NCBI RefSeq assembly: GCF_021390435.2
Contig: NZ_JAJVCN010000001.1
Location: 2,046,001-2,110,000 of the forward strand
Direction: 5' to 3'
DNA length: 64,000 nucleotides
Source of the DNA: Kibdelosporangium philippinense
GTDB taxonomy: Bacteria > Actinomycetota > Actinomycetes > Mycobacteriales > Pseudonocardiaceae
The translations under genes and the position numbers were made by a program. Positions 52,338 to 62,536 of the stretch are shown here, piece after piece. How positions within the stretch are numbered: the first letter of the stretch is position 1; each line of letters starts with the position of its first letter. The notes beneath the pieces were generated by a model that was not told the DNA's origin, searched no databases, and saw only the letters and a list, made by a program, of their open reading frames with translations.

Positions 52338-53528
52338 GTGAACGTGACACAGACGGATCGGAGCCGGCTGACCCGCAAAGGCCAGGAGACCCGCGGCCGG
52401 ATCGTGCGCGCGGCCGCCGAGATGATGTACGAGCGCGGGGTGGCTGGCACCAGCACCGAAGACGTGCAGGTAGCGGCCGGTGTCAGCGCGTCGCAGATCT
52501 ACCACTACTTCGCCGACAAGAAGTCGCTCGTCCGTGCCGTCGTCGCCCAGCAGGTTGAGAATGTCGTCGACCCGCAGGTCGCGCTGCTGAACAGCCTCGA
52601 CAGCGTCGAGGCACTGCGGGAGTGGCGGGATTACGTCATCAAGGCCCATCGAAAACATCAGGCCATGCGGGGATGCCCGATCGGCAGCCTCTCCAGCGAG
52701 CTCGCTGGCCGGGATCCAGCTGCCCAAAGCGACCTGGCCTCCGGTTTCGGCAGGTGGGAAGGCGCCATTCGAGACGGCATCGCGGCGATGCGGGACCGGG
52801 GTGAACTGCGCTCGGACGCTGATCCGGAGCGGTTGGCCATCGCCGCGCTTGCCGCCGTGCAGGGTGGCCTGCTGCTCGCGCAGGCCAGGACGGACAGTGC
52901 ACCACTCGAAATCGCTCTGGATGAGGTCATTGACCGCGTTCGCGGCTTTCGTGCCGACGGTGAGCCTGCGGCGAAACCATCGCGTACACCTGAGTCGGTA
53001 CCGAGCGGTTTCGCGGACCGTGAGGAAGCGATCCGGCTGGCCACGGAAACCCTGCTGGCCGAGGTCGGCTACGACCAGCTGACCATGAGTGATGTCGCGA
53101 AACGCGCGAACGCCAGCAAAGCGACGATCTACCGGCACTGGGATGGCAAGGCGGACCTGGTCGAATCGGTCATTCGTGCTCACTCACAGACACCGATCGA
53201 CATGCCGCCTGACCCACGCGCGCTATTGCGGGCCGTACGCGACGCACTTACCGGCCAGGATGGAGAGTTGGTGCTAGGCCTGGTCGGCGCACTAAACCGT
53301 GAGCCGGACCTGGCATCGGCCGTTCGGCGACACTTGATCGACGACAAACGGAACGCCGTCGCCTCGGCCCTCGCGGCCGCAGGGGAATCGGCCGAATTGT
53401 TGGCCGAGGTTTTCGTGGCCGCGCTGCTGTCTCGCCTGGTGGTCACCAAGGAACCGGTGGACGACGAGTTCCTTGACCAGCTGATGGACTCCGTTCTGAG
53501 CCCGGCGGCCGGTGATTATGGTGGCTGA
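52338..53528 (+). CDS. Double TetR protein: two complete TetR repressors in one chain
   Basis: The 396-residue product has two helix-turn-helix units. Unit 1 (residues about 15-200): GRIVRAAAEMMYERGVAGTSTEDVQVAAGV with recognition helix SASQIYHYFADKKSL, followed by a ligand domain with GCPIGSLSSEL. Unit 2 (about 212-396): REEAIRLATETLLAEVGYDQLTMSDVAKRANA with recognition helix SKATIYRHWDGKADL and its own C-terminal domain. TetR proteins are normally single-unit homodimers, so this could act as a built-in heterodimer. There is no stop or frameshift between units. GTG 52338 or GTG 52344 is the start. Its TGA is directly followed by the ATG of the P450 gene, so the two are co-transcribed. Confidence 0.88.
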   Translation: MNVTQTDRSRLTRKGQETRGRIVRAAAEMMYERGVAGTSTEDVQVAAGVSASQIYHYFADKKSLVRAVVAQQVENVVDPQVALLNSLDSVEALREWRDYVIKAHRKHQAMRGCPIGSLSSELAGRDPAAQSDLASGFGRWEGAIRDGIAAMRDRGELRSDADPERLAIAALAAVQGGLLLAQARTDSAPLEIALDEVIDRVRGFRADGEPAAKPSRTPESVPSGFADREEAIRLATETLLAEVGYDQLTMSDVAKRANASKATIYRHWDGKADLVESVIRAHSQTPIDMPPDPRALLRAVRDALTGQDGELVLGLVGALNREPDLASAVRRHLIDDKRNAVASALAAAGESAELLAEVFVAALLSRLVVTKEPVDDEFLDQLMDSVLSPAAGDYGG

Positions 53529-54671
53529 ATGGACTCGATCGACGCCACGGTTGCCGAGCTGTCTGCCGAACCCCATGAGCTACTGGCCCGACTGCGGGAG
53601 CACGCACCGGTTTCCTGGCTGCCCTCGCTGAACGGCTGGCTGGTCACCCGGCACGCGGAAGCCGTTCGTGTCATGCGGAATCCCGCGGTGTTCACAGTGG
53701 ACGATCCGCGATTCTCGACGGCACAAGTCGTCGGCCCGAGCATGTTGTCATTGGACGGTGCCGATCACGCGCGGCACCGGGCACCGTTCGCGAGCGCGTT
53801 TCGTCCAGCCGCGGTTCGAACGCGGTTTGCTGACTTCGTCACCGCGGAGGCCGAACGTCTAGTCACCTCGATCAAACCGGCCGGTACGGCCGAGTTGCGA
53901 CGCGGAATCGCTGGCCCGCTGGCGGTTTCGGTGGTCGCGAAGGTGCTTGGTCTTGGCGACGTGGAGATTTCCAAAGTGCTCGCGTGGTACGACGCGATTG
54001 TCGGTGCCGTGTCCGGAGTTTCCGAGGGTAACGGCGTGAACCCGGCGGGCATCGCCGCGTTTGGGCAATTGTCGGCGCGTGTCCGGGAAACGATCGCTCT
54101 CCGCAACGACTCGGTGCTCGCCGATGCCGCCGGGTTGACCGCCGACGAGATCGTGTCCAACGCCGCCGTGATGATGTTCGGCGGCATCGAGACCACCGAG
54201 GGGATGATCACGAACGCGGTGTGGCATCTGCTCGAGTGTTCGGACGGGCTCGGCCAAGTGGCCAGTGACTCGGCGCTGCTGGAGAACGCGGTCGAGGAGT
54301 CGTTGCGGTTCGAGCCTGCGGCTGCCGTGGTCGACCGGTACGCGACGCAGGACGTCGATCTCGGCGGCGCGTCCATCCGGCGTGGTGATCTGGTCGTCGT
54401 CTCGATCACTGGGGCCAACCGTGACCCGTTGGTTTTTCCGGACCCCGACGTGTTCGACGTCCGGCGGCCCAATGCCCGCCAGCACTTGGCTTTCGCCCAT
54501 GGTCCGCACGTGTGCGTCGCCGCCGACCTCGCCCGGTTGGAAACCCGTACCGCGATCAAGACTCTCGCCGCGAACCTGCCGGACTTTCGGCTGACTCACG
54601 CGGAACGCCCAACCGGCCTGGTTTTCCGCAAGCCGCAGGCACTGCACGTCGAATGGTCCATTGTGGATTGA
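53529..54671 (+). CDS. Cytochrome P450
   Basis: Heme mono-oxygenase of 380 residues, soluble bacterial class I type. Motifs: FGGIETTEG (I-helix oxygen-activation site), EESLR (K-helix ExxR) and HLAFAHGPHVCVAADLARLE, the heme loop with the proximal Cys (FxxGxHxC; the usual following Gly is Ala). Length and motif order are normal, though the protein is slightly short at the N-terminus. Substrate unknown. It starts at the base after the stop of the double-TetR gene. No ferredoxin gene is adjacent. Confidence 0.93.
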   Translation: MDSIDATVAELSAEPHELLARLREHAPVSWLPSLNGWLVTRHAEAVRVMRNPAVFTVDDPRFSTAQVVGPSMLSLDGADHARHRAPFASAFRPAAVRTRFADFVTAEAERLVTSIKPAGTAELRRGIAGPLAVSVVAKVLGLGDVEISKVLAWYDAIVGAVSGVSEGNGVNPAGIAAFGQLSARVRETIALRNDSVLADAAGLTADEIVSNAAVMMFGGIETTEGMITNAVWHLLECSDGLGQVASDSALLENAVEESLRFEPAAAVVDRYATQDVDLGGASIRRGDLVVVSITGANRDPLVFPDPDVFDVRRPNARQHLAFAHGPHVCVAADLARLETRTAIKTLAANLPDFRLTHAERPTGLVFRKPQALHVEWSIVD

Positions 54672-54693
54672 CTATGACGGTTCCGTTGTGTCG

Positions 54694-54710
54694 GAACGAA
54701 AACGTCGTTC
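54694..54710. promoter_or_regulatory. Inverted repeat upstream of the small secreted protein gene
   Basis: GAACGAaaacgTCGTTC has perfect 6-bp arms around a 5-bp spacer, about 80 bp before the start codon of the next gene. Possible operator; no regulator is assigned. Confidence 0.45.
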
Positions 54711-54790
54711 GAATTGGACTAGACCAAGCGGCGGTGTAGTAACAGGAGATCGGCGGGCACGATGTCTTCGAATCTGACCGAGGAGGAGAC

Positions 54791-54997
54791 ATGCGCGTCA
54801 TCACCGCTGGCCTCGCCGCCGCGGCCGTGATCGCCATCGCCCCTGGCGTGGCACAGGCGACAAACTGGATCACCGTCGGCCCGTACCCGAGCAGGGAAAC
54901 GTGCCAGCCCGACAAGGAACGTGCCAACCAGGCTTTCCCGGCTTGGGGCTGCTATCAGTCCGGAGAGAGCTGGTACTACCAGTACAACAAAATCTGA
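54791..54997 (+). CDS. Small secreted protein with one cysteine pair
   Basis: The 68-residue precursor has a clear Sec signal (RVITAGLAAAAVIAIAPGVAQA, cleavage near residue 23), leaving about 45 residues with two Cys (ETCQP and WGCYQ), which could form one disulfide. The aromatic, Trp/Tyr-rich C-terminus resembles a common family of small actinomycete secreted proteins of unknown function. GAGGAGG lies 4 bases before ATG 54791, an exceptionally strong site. It converges with the SARP gene across a terminator. Confidence 0.85.
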   Translation: MRVITAGLAAAAVIAIAPGVAQATNWITVGPYPSRETCQPDKERANQAFPAWGCYQSGESWYYQYNKI

Positions 54998-55005
54998 CCG
55001 ATGCT

Positions 55006-55037
55006 TGCCCTTGTGAGGCTTGAACCTCACAAGGGCA
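55006..55037. terminator. Bidirectional hairpin terminator
   Basis: TGCCCTTGTGAGG (55006-55018) pairs perfectly with CCTCACAAGGGCA (55025-55037) around a 6-base loop. It lies between the small secreted protein gene and the SARP gene, which converge here, so it probably ends both transcripts. There is no long U-run, as is usual in actinomycetes. Confidence 0.88.
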
Positions 55038-55050
55038 GGAAGATGAAGCC

Positions 55051-57861
55051 CTACTCCAGGCTGGCCATCCACTCCTTGATCTTGTCTACTGACACGGATT
55101 TCGGCCAGCCGCCTGTGGGTACGCGGTCGGGCGTCATCAGGTTCAGTGCTTCCTGCAGATTGGCGCGGGCACGATCGGGCTGTCCAAGGTCCTTGTACGC
55201 CTCGGCGATACCGATGAGGCACACGACCTGACCGACCTGGTGGTGCATGCGGCGGTGCAGCGCCAACGCGATCGTCGCGTGCGAGACGGCCGTGGCGTAG
55301 TCGCCGACCTTGTGGTGATAGACGCTGGAATCCGACCAGATGACGGCCTCGCCGTTGATATCCCCTGTGCCGGAGTACGTCTCGATGGCCTCTTGGTGTA
55401 GGGCGAATCCCTGTTCGGGTTGTCCCATCTCGACAAGGCAATTGCCCATACCGCCGAGCACGGCCGCCAACCCGCGCGGTTCGTCCAATGAGCGGTAGAG
55501 CTGTGCGGCTTGTTCGTAGTACTGGTATGCCTTCGGGTAGTCGCCGGAGTCGAGGTGTCCCTGCGCCGACACGACCGAACCCATGTGCCGCAAGATGTTC
55601 GCTTTCTCAGCGAGCCAGCCTAGTTCGTCTGCGAGTTCTTCGGCTGTCGTCAGGTGGCGCAACGAGCGCTCGGAGTCACCCGCTTGGTATTCCGCCCCGG
55701 CGAGACTGTGCATCGTCAGAACCTGCCCTGCCTTGTCGCCTGTGGCTTCCGCGGCCTGGTAGCCTGCCTGCGCGGTGGATACCCGTGCTATATAAAGCCC
55801 TTCACGCTGGTAGTACGGCTGCAGAGCCAGTGCCAGTTGCCATCCGTGCTCGGCGAACCCTGCGTCAGCCGCTCGCCTGACGGCGTTCTCCAATACCTGT
55901 TGTTCCGAGGCGAACCACGCAAGCTTTGTGTCCACGCTGTCTGGCTGTGGCTCTGGGGTCACGCCTGGGGCGGGCGGTTCCGACAGCTGCACATCGATGC
56001 CGACTGCTTGGATAAGCGCCATGTTTCGCGCGCTGAGCAGATAGTGGTCCAGCATGCGGCGGATCGCTGCGTTCCGGTCGGCGGGGCTCTCGAGTTCGAA
56101 ACAGAGTTCCACAGCGTAAACCCGAACCAGGTCGTGGAATTCGAAGCGGTCTGGCGCGTGTTCGATCAGCAATCGGGTCCGGCTCAGTTCGCCCAGTGCG
56201 GCGCGGGCCGCTCGCGCGGGCATTCCGGCCATGCTCGGACAGACCGCCTTGGATATGTCTGGTCCCCAATGCAGTGCGAGCAATCGGAACATCCGTGCGG
56301 CGTCCGGACTCAGCCTTCGATAGGAGCCGTTGAACACCGCTCGGATGTCGACGGCCTCGTCCCGGCTGAACGCTTCCAGACTGTCCCCGGCACTGGCGAG
56401 GTCGCGCACGATCGCGTGCAGTGGCACGTCAGGGAACATCGCCGCACGGCCTGCGGCGACGGCCAGCGCCAGTGGCAATCGGCCGCACATAGCCACGATC
56501 TGGCCGACAGCTTCCGGTTCTTGCTCGCCGCGTTGGTCGCCTAGCCGTCCGAGTACCATCGCACGGGCGTCCTCGACCGGCATCGGATCCAGCGTGAACG
56601 GATACGCCCCAGCAGTCGCGATCAGGCTGGTCAACCGGCTGCGACTGGTCACAATGGTCAGACAACTCGATGAGCCGGGGATCAACGGCGAGACCTGTTC
56701 CGCGTCGCGCGCGTTGTCCAGTACGACGAGGACTCGCTTGCCTGCCAACAGACTTCGGTACAATCCGGCTAGACTGTCCACACTGGCCGGAAGCTGGCTG
56801 TCCGTCACGCCCAACGCGCGCAGGAAATACCGCAACGCGTCCGCTGGATCGGTCGCGACCATGGCTGGATCGAACCCGCGAAGGTTGACGAACAGCTGCC
56901 CATCCGGATAGTGATCGGCTAGCTCGTGTGCCAAATGGACAGCTGTGGTCGTCTTGCCCACGCCGGGCATGCCGTCGATCAGCGCAACCGACGTCGTTCG
57001 ATCTGCCGACCGGACGGCGTGCATTATCCGGCTGAGGTCGGCGGTCCGACCGGAAAACGCCTGCAGGTCACGGGGCAGATGGGCGGGTGGGACCGTTGCC
57101 GATGGGCTCACCGCGGGCCCGTTTTCCCGCTGGTGCAGAACCTGCTGGTACGCGGCAGTAGCGCCCTGACCTGGGTCGACGCCCAACTCCTCGGCCAACT
57201 GTTCGGCGAGCCTCTTGTACACGGCCACTGCCCCGTCGTACTCGCCCGCAGCAGCCAGCAACAACATCAGCCGTGTGTGCAGCGGCTCGTTCAACGGGTC
57301 GGAAGGTGCGATCCTGCGCACGGCCTTCAGAATGTCTTGTACTTCGCCGCAGGCCAGTGCGGTGTCGGCAGCCTCGACCACAATGGCCAGAATCTCTTCG
57401 TCCACAGTGGTGTACGCCGTCCCGCAGCATCCTCGCCACAAAGCCAAAGCTTGGGCGTACAGTCCAACCGCCGCGCGGCGCGACTTCTGTTCGCGTGCCT
57501 GCCGGGCCAGGTCGCGGAATCGCAGTAGGTCAAGGGAATTGACGTCGACCTGCATCCGATAGGTCGTACCGGCACGCGTCAGCCAGCGGCCTTCGGCGCG
57601 ATTTGGCAACCCTGGCTCGATCAGCCTGCGTAGCTGCCCGACGTACCGGTGGATCAGGTTCGCGGCGGTGTTGGGTGCTTCATCCGGCCATACCGCCTGA
57701 ATCAGATCGCTCATCGCCACTGGCTGGCCTGCGTGCCGCAGCAACACAGCGAGGAGAGTCCGTTGTTGCGGTGACCCGAGGTGCAACTTCGAGTCACCGC
57801 GCCACGCTTCGAGCGGTCCGAGCACGCCAAACCGGACGTGCGCGGAGCCATCGTCTGCCAC
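55051..57861 (-). CDS. AfsR/SARP-family regulator with NB-ARC and TPR domains
   Basis: Large pathway regulator, about 936 residues. Order of domains: an OmpR-type winged helix (VRFGVLGPLEAWRG, SPQQRTLLAVLL) and a BTAD dimer domain (about residues 90-250). The NB-ARC NTPase follows, with P-loop IDGMPGVGKTTTA near residue 300, kinase-2 LLAGKRVLVVLDNA and the GLPL-like CGRLPLALAVAAG. A winged-helix/linker comes next, then C-terminal TPR repeats. SARPs activate secondary-metabolite or differentiation genes. GTG 57861 is chosen because GGGAGG lies 7 bases upstream; the in-frame extension to 57906 would put that site inside the gene. It follows the peptide transporter operon by about 110 bp on the same strand. 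Confidence 0.92.
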   Translation of the reverse strand: MADDGSAHVRFGVLGPLEAWRGDSKLHLGSPQQRTLLAVLLRHAGQPVAMSDLIQAVWPDEAPNTAANLIHRYVGQLRRLIEPGLPNRAEGRWLTRAGTTYRMQVDVNSLDLLRFRDLARQAREQKSRRAAVGLYAQALALWRGCCGTAYTTVDEEILAIVVEAADTALACGEVQDILKAVRRIAPSDPLNEPLHTRLMLLLAAAGEYDGAVAVYKRLAEQLAEELGVDPGQGATAAYQQVLHQRENGPAVSPSATVPPAHLPRDLQAFSGRTADLSRIMHAVRSADRTTSVALIDGMPGVGKTTTAVHLAHELADHYPDGQLFVNLRGFDPAMVATDPADALRYFLRALGVTDSQLPASVDSLAGLYRSLLAGKRVLVVLDNARDAEQVSPLIPGSSSCLTIVTSRSRLTSLIATAGAYPFTLDPMPVEDARAMVLGRLGDQRGEQEPEAVGQIVAMCGRLPLALAVAAGRAAMFPDVPLHAIVRDLASAGDSLEAFSRDEAVDIRAVFNGSYRRLSPDAARMFRLLALHWGPDISKAVCPSMAGMPARAARAALGELSRTRLLIEHAPDRFEFHDLVRVYAVELCFELESPADRNAAIRRMLDHYLLSARNMALIQAVGIDVQLSEPPAPGVTPEPQPDSVDTKLAWFASEQQVLENAVRRAADAGFAEHGWQLALALQPYYQREGLYIARVSTAQAGYQAAEATGDKAGQVLTMHSLAGAEYQAGDSERSLRHLTTAEELADELGWLAEKANILRHMGSVVSAQGHLDSGDYPKAYQYYEQAAQLYRSLDEPRGLAAVLGGMGNCLVEMGQPEQGFALHQEAIETYSGTGDINGEAVIWSDSSVYHHKVGDYATAVSHATIALALHRRMHHQVGQVVCLIGIAEAYKDLGQPDRARANLQEALNLMTPDRVPTGGWPKSVSVDKIKEWMASLE

Positions 57862-57969
57862 CAGCAAACCTCCCATATGGCGCTCATCGCATAGTACGAG
57901 CGTCATTGGCTGGAAAGTGCTGTTATTTCAAGAAATTCTGGTCAACGAACGATGGTCAACCAATGGATG

Positions 57970-59646
57970 TCATCCGGTGAAACCGATTCTGGCGTAGTCC
58001 ACACTGGCCGTACCAAACGAACCGAAGTTCGCCACCGTGCCGCGCACTGCCCTGGTACCGGGGATTTGGTAGATCGGCAGGGTGTGTCCCTCCGCCCACA
58101 GCAGCTTGTCGATGTCCTGGGCGAGCGCGATCCGCTTGCCCTCGTCGAACTCGGCATTCGCCTGGTTGTACTTGGCGTTGATCTCGTCGCTGCCGACCCT
58201 GCCGAAGTTCTGTTTGACCGCCTGCGGATCGAGGTAGTATATACCTTTCGAACCACTGATCGGGAAGATCGGTGTGTTCCAGCTGAAGCTGACCATGTCG
58301 AAGTTGCCCGGCGTAACGAAGTCCTCGAAGAACGCCTGCGGCGACTGGTTGTCGATGACGACATTGACCCCGATGGCCGCCAGCTGGGCCTGGATCAGCT
58401 TGCCGATCTGCTCGGAGATGGGCACACCCGCGGCGCTGAGCAGCCGGACGTCCAGCTGCCTGCCGTCCTTCTTGCGGAACTGGCCATCCTGGCGCCAGCC
58501 CAGTTCGTCGAGCGCGCGTTTCGCGGCTTCGGGATCGAAGTTCGCGGCTGCCGAGTGGTCCTGGTAGTTGGGTGTGCCCCGCATGTAGAAGTGATTGCCC
58601 AACCGCTGCGGATCGGCCACGATCGGCCCGAGCACGCCCTTGGTGATCGTGCTGGTGTCGATGCCTTTCATCAGCGCGACCCGCATCCTCGGATCGGCGA
58701 GGAGTGACGTCGGCGCTCCGTTGAAGGTGAGGTGGTTGTAGTCAAGGCTCGGCGCCTGCCGGATTGTGACGCCCTGAATCCGGGTGGTTCGCTGGTACAA
58801 GTCGACGCTCGAGCCGATCCGGCACCAGTCGATCGCACCGTTGGCCAACGAGTCGGCCCACGAGGTGCGCGCGATCACCCGGAACGTGATCCGGTCCAGT
58901 TTGGCGCGCTCACCCCACCAAGCGTCGTCACGGACAATGGTGATCACCTGGGCGGTCCGATTGATCGTGCCGATCTTGAACGGGCCCGCCGTGATCTTGG
59001 GCGCCTCCTTCCAGCCGGAGTTGAACTCCGCGCTGGTCGCGTTGAGCTCCTTGGGCAGCAGCCTGCCGAACGGCAACTGCCACTCGGCGAACTTGTTCTT
59101 GAAGGTGACAATGACCTCCTGGTCGTTCGCGCCTCGCCGGACCGAACCGATGTCCTCGCTGCCGGTCGTCGCCGCGACCGCGAACTTCGGGTCGGCCCCG
59201 CTCGTCGCCTTGACCTGGGCGTCGACGTCCTCCCAGCTGAACTGCCGTCCGTTGCTCCAGCGTGCCCTCGGGTTCAACCGGAGGGTGACCACCTGGGGAT
59301 CGGTCGACGTCAGCTCGGCTGAATCGAGGTAGTCCTTGTCGAGGCTGACTTTGCCTGACTTGTCCACTCGGAACAGGTTCGGCGTGATCGCGTTGACGAT
59401 GTCGAAGGTACCCTGCGCGTTGCCATCGACATGGTGCGGATTCCAGTTGTCCACCAACGCGTCCAGCGGCCACTTGAGCTCGCCGCCGTCCTTGACCTTG
59501 CTCGGGTCGGTTTCGTTGATATCCCATGTTCCTTGAGTGGCCTCCGCAGCGCCTGTCACTGGGCCACTTGTGGCGCCTCCGCCATTGGTACATGCGGTTG
59601 CCACCAACGCAACCGCAGTGAGCACGGCGACTGCCGTTCGGCTCAT
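57970..59646 (-). CDS. Peptide/oligopeptide ABC transporter substrate-binding lipoprotein
   Basis: Family-5 (SBP_bac_5) extracellular binding protein, 558 residues. The signal peptide has the lipobox VATAC, so it is membrane-anchored. Hallmarks: PLDALVDNWNPHHVDGN near the mature start, WSNGRQFSWEDVDAQVKA, DPRMRVALMKGID, DPEAAKRALDELGW. Such proteins bring peptides, nickel or glycosides to the permease. AAGGAG precedes the ATG. It is last in the operon, 24 bp after the ATPase gene. Confidence 0.92.
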   Translation of the reverse strand: MSRTAVAVLTAVALVATACTNGGGATSGPVTGAAEATQGTWDINETDPSKVKDGGELKWPLDALVDNWNPHHVDGNAQGTFDIVNAITPNLFRVDKSGKVSLDKDYLDSAELTSTDPQVVTLRLNPRARWSNGRQFSWEDVDAQVKATSGADPKFAVAATTGSEDIGSVRRGANDQEVIVTFKNKFAEWQLPFGRLLPKELNATSAEFNSGWKEAPKITAGPFKIGTINRTAQVITIVRDDAWWGERAKLDRITFRVIARTSWADSLANGAIDWCRIGSSVDLYQRTTRIQGVTIRQAPSLDYNHLTFNGAPTSLLADPRMRVALMKGIDTSTITKGVLGPIVADPQRLGNHFYMRGTPNYQDHSAAANFDPEAAKRALDELGWRQDGQFRKKDGRQLDVRLLSAAGVPISEQIGKLIQAQLAAIGVNVVIDNQSPQAFFEDFVTPGNFDMVSFSWNTPIFPISGSKGIYYLDPQAVKQNFGRVGSDEINAKYNQANAEFDEGKRIALAQDIDKLLWAEGHTLPIYQIPGTRAVRGTVANFGSFGTASVDYARIGFTG

Positions 59647-59670
59647 CGCGATTTTCTCCTTTTCCTGCGA

Positions 59671-61671
59671 TCAAAAGACTTCTCGTGGTGTGGCGTAGTG
59701 ACACGCCACCTGGTGGTCCTCTTGCCGCACAGTCAGTTCAGGCTCGGAATCGGCACACAGCGCTTGTCGGGCAGGCGCAAGTGCGGCGTACTTGAAGCAC
59801 CGGGGGAGAAAGCGGCATCCGCTGGCCGGCGCCGGGAGGTCGCCGGTCAAGACGATCCGTTCGCGCTTGCGTTCGGTTGCCGGATCCGGGATCGGGATCG
59901 CCGACAGCAAGGCCTGTGTGTACGGATGGCATGGCGCGTCGAACACCGTGGACACGTCGCCGATCTCGACGATCTTGCCGAGGTACATCACCGCGATCCG
60001 GTCGGCCAAGTGCCTGACTACCGAAAGGTTGTGCGTCACGAACAGATAGGACAGTCCAAGTCGGGCTTTCAACTTGTCGAGCAGGTTGAGCACGCCTGCC
60101 TGGATGGAAACGTCCAAAGAGGACACCGGTTCGTCCAGCACGATGAGCTTCGGGTTGAGGGCGAGTGCTCTGGCGATACCGATGCGCTGGCGTTGCCCGC
60201 CGGAGAACTCAGCGGGGTAGCGGTCCGTGTCCTGCGGGTTGAGGCCGACCAGGTCGAGCAGCTCGGTGACGCGATTGTTGATCGCGTCGCGTGGGTAGCC
60301 GTGGACCTGTAGTGGTTCGGCCAGGATGTCGCGGGCTGGCATTCGTGGGTCGAGGGACGCCGTTGGATCTTGGAACACCACCTGGACGTCACGCCGGATC
60401 GCTTTGCGGTCCGCTGTGGACAGAGTGGCCACTGGCGTGCCGAGTATTTCGACGGCCGGTTCGAGGTTAAGGATTTCCATCAGTGTCGTGGTCTTACCGC
60501 ACCCGGATTCGCCTACCAGCGCAAGGGTTTCTCCTTCAACGATGTCGAAGGAGATGCCGTCGACCGCGCGAACAGTGCCGATCTTGCGCTTGAACACCGT
60601 TCCTTTGGTGAGCGGAAAGTGCTTCACAAGGCCGTCGACCGCGAGGACCACATCACGGTGTGCGCGTGGGGTTTTGAGGGGTTCGGGCTGCTCGGCTGTG
60701 TTGATCTGGACAGGGGAGATCTCGCCGATGCGGATGCATGCCGCGCGATGTGCTCCGTCCACTGAGTCCAGTTCCGGTTCTGCTGACCGGCACGCGTCGA
60801 TCATCATGGGGCAACGCGGCGCGAAGGAACATCCGGGCGGTAGGTCCACAAGAGACGGTGGTTGGCCGGCAATGGGAAGAAGCGGACGCTTGCTCGTGGC
60901 GTCGAGGCGCGGGAGTGAGCCGAGCAGGCCGATCGTGTACGGCATCCGGGGTTGGTAGAAGATCTCGTCGGTCAGGCCGGTCTCGACCGCGCGGCCCGCG
61001 TACATCACCACCACCCGGTCCGCGAACCCCGCGATCACGCCGAGGTCATGCGTGATGAGCACGACCCCGGCGCCGGTGACCTGTTGCGCGGTCTTCAACA
61101 CGTCGAGGACCTGCGCCTGCACCGTGACGTCCAGCGCGGTGGTCGGCTCGTCGGCGATGATCAGGTCCGGGTTGTTGGCGATCGCGATGGCGATCACCAC
61201 CCGCTGACGCATGCCGCCGGAGAACTCGTGCGGAAAGGCGCCAGCACGCCGTGCCGCGTTCGGGATGCCCACCAAGTCCAGCAGTTCCACTGCGCGGTTG
61301 GCCGCTTGCTGCCGGGACATGCCGTGGATCAGTAACGCCTCGGCGATCTGATCACCGACGGTGTAGACCGGCGTCAACGCCGACATCGGGTCCTGGAACA
61401 CCATGGCGATCCGGCGCCCGCGGACCTGTGAGAGTTCGCGGTCCGACAGTCCGATCAGCTCACGATCACGGAACCGGACCGAGCCGGATACACGAGCCTT
61501 CGACTGCAGCAACCCCATTACTGCCAACGAGGACGCCGACTTGCCCGACCCGGACTCGCCGACGATGCCGAGCACCTCACCCGCGGACACCTCATAGCTG
61601 AGCCCGCGTACCGCCCGGACTGGGCCGTTCTCGCTGGGGAAATCCACCGTCAGATCGCTGACCTCAAGCAC
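59671..61671 (-). CDS. Double ATPase of the peptide ABC transporter (DppD-DppF fusion)
   Basis: Energises peptide import; both ATPase halves are in one 666-residue chain. Half 1: Walker [10 protein letters not shown], signature [16 protein letters not shown], Walker [14 protein letters not shown]-terminal peptide-transporter extension FAPRCP. Half 2: [37 protein letters not shown], extension with LPRCF. GTG 61671 is chosen because AAGGA lies 8 bases upstream and it gives an 8-bp overlap with the permease gene; the longer frame to 61722 is permease shadow. Fused D-F ATPases are common in actinomycetes. Confidence 0.93.
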   Translation of the reverse strand: MLEVSDLTVDFPSENGPVRAVRGLSYEVSAGEVLGIVGESGSGKSASSLAVMGLLQSKARVSGSVRFRDRELIGLSDRELSQVRGRRIAMVFQDPMSALTPVYTVGDQIAEALLIHGMSRQQAANRAVELLDLVGIPNAARRAGAFPHEFSGGMRQRVVIAIAIANNPDLIIADEPTTALDVTVQAQVLDVLKTAQQVTGAGVVLITHDLGVIAGFADRVVVMYAGRAVETGLTDEIFYQPRMPYTIGLLGSLPRLDATSKRPLLPIAGQPPSLVDLPPGCSFAPRCPMMIDACRSAEPELDSVDGAHRAACIRIGEISPVQINTAEQPEPLKTPRAHRDVVLAVDGLVKHFPLTKGTVFKRKIGTVRAVDGISFDIVEGETLALVGESGCGKTTTLMEILNLEPAVEILGTPVATLSTADRKAIRRDVQVVFQDPTASLDPRMPARDILAEPLQVHGYPRDAINNRVTELLDLVGLNPQDTDRYPAEFSGGQRQRIGIARALALNPKLIVLDEPVSSLDVSIQAGVLNLLDKLKARLGLSYLFVTHNLSVVRHLADRIAVMYLGKIVEIGDVSTVFDAPCHPYTQALLSAIPIPDPATERKRERIVLTGDLPAPASGCRFLPRCFKYAALAPARQALCADSEPELTVRQEDHQVACHYATPREVF

Positions 61672-62536
61672 CGGCGAATTCCTTGTCTCGCTTGCGGCCA
61701 CCAGTTGGGTCGAGCGCGTCACGCAGACCGTCGCCGACGAGGTTGACCGACAGCACGAACACCATCAGGAACCCAGCGGGAACCAGAAACAGCCAGGGAT
61801 AGGTGAGTGTGGACTCCGTGCCGGACGCGATCAGCGTGCCGAGCGACACGTCCGGCGGCTGGACACCGAAACCGAAGTAGCTCAACGCGGTCTCGCCGAG
61901 CACGGCGCCGCCGACGGTGATGGTCGCGTCGATGATCAGCAAGGAGGACACGTTCGGCACGATGTGTTTGGTGATGATCCGCCACGGTGACTGGCCCATG
62001 AATCTGGCGGCCTTCACGAACTCGCGCTCGCGCAAGGTCAGCGTCATGCCGCGGATGATCCGTGCGGTGATCATCCAACTGAAGGCGGCAAGCAGCACGA
62101 CGAAAACCAGCCAGGTCCCGCCTTTGAACGCTGGACTGGCGATCGCGACGATCAGGAACGTCGGCAGCACGAGCAGTACGTCGACCGTCCACATCAGAAC
62201 CCGGTCGACCCAGCCGCCGAAGTACCCGGCCGTCGCGCCGACGATCGCGGCGATGGTGGTGGAGACGACGCCGACGAGCAGGCCGATCGTCAATGATTTC
62301 TGCAGCCCGCGGGTGACTTGCGCGAACATGTCCTCGCCGATCCTGCTGGTCCCGAACCAATGCTCGGCGCTGGGTGGTCGCAGGAACGCCGTGTAGTCCA
62401 GCTCGGCATAACCCCATGGCGCGAACAAAGGAGCCAGGAAGACCAGTGCGTACAACAGCACGATGACCACCAAACCCGCCACCGCCAACCGGTTTCGCCG
62501 GAACCGTCGCAGCACTAACCGCCCACGGGTACTCAT
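61664..62536 (-). CDS. Peptide ABC transporter permease (DppC-like)
   Basis: Second permease of the importer, about 290 residues with six membrane segments. A cytoplasmic N-terminus [12 protein letters not shown] precedes helix 1; the docking loop reads [24 protein letters not shown], the EAA motif that contacts the ATPase. The DppC-type extracellular segment ([13 protein letters not shown]) follows helix 1. ATG 62536 overlaps the DppB stop by 4 bp. The long upstream frame is DppB shadow. Confidence 0.94.
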   Translation of the reverse strand: MSTRGRLVLRRFRRNRLAVAGLVVIVLLYALVFLAPLFAPWGYAELDYTAFLRPPSAEHWFGTSRIGEDMFAQVTRGLQKSLTIGLLVGVVSTTIAAIVGATAGYFGGWVDRVLMWTVDVLLVLPTFLIVAIASPAFKGGTWLVFVVLLAAFSWMITARIIRGMTLTLREREFVKAARFMGQSPWRIITKHIVPNVSSLLIIDATITVGGAVLGETALSYFGFGVQPPDVSLGTLIASGTESTLTYPWLFLVPAGFLMVFVLSVNLVGDGLRDALDPTGGRKRDKEFAGA

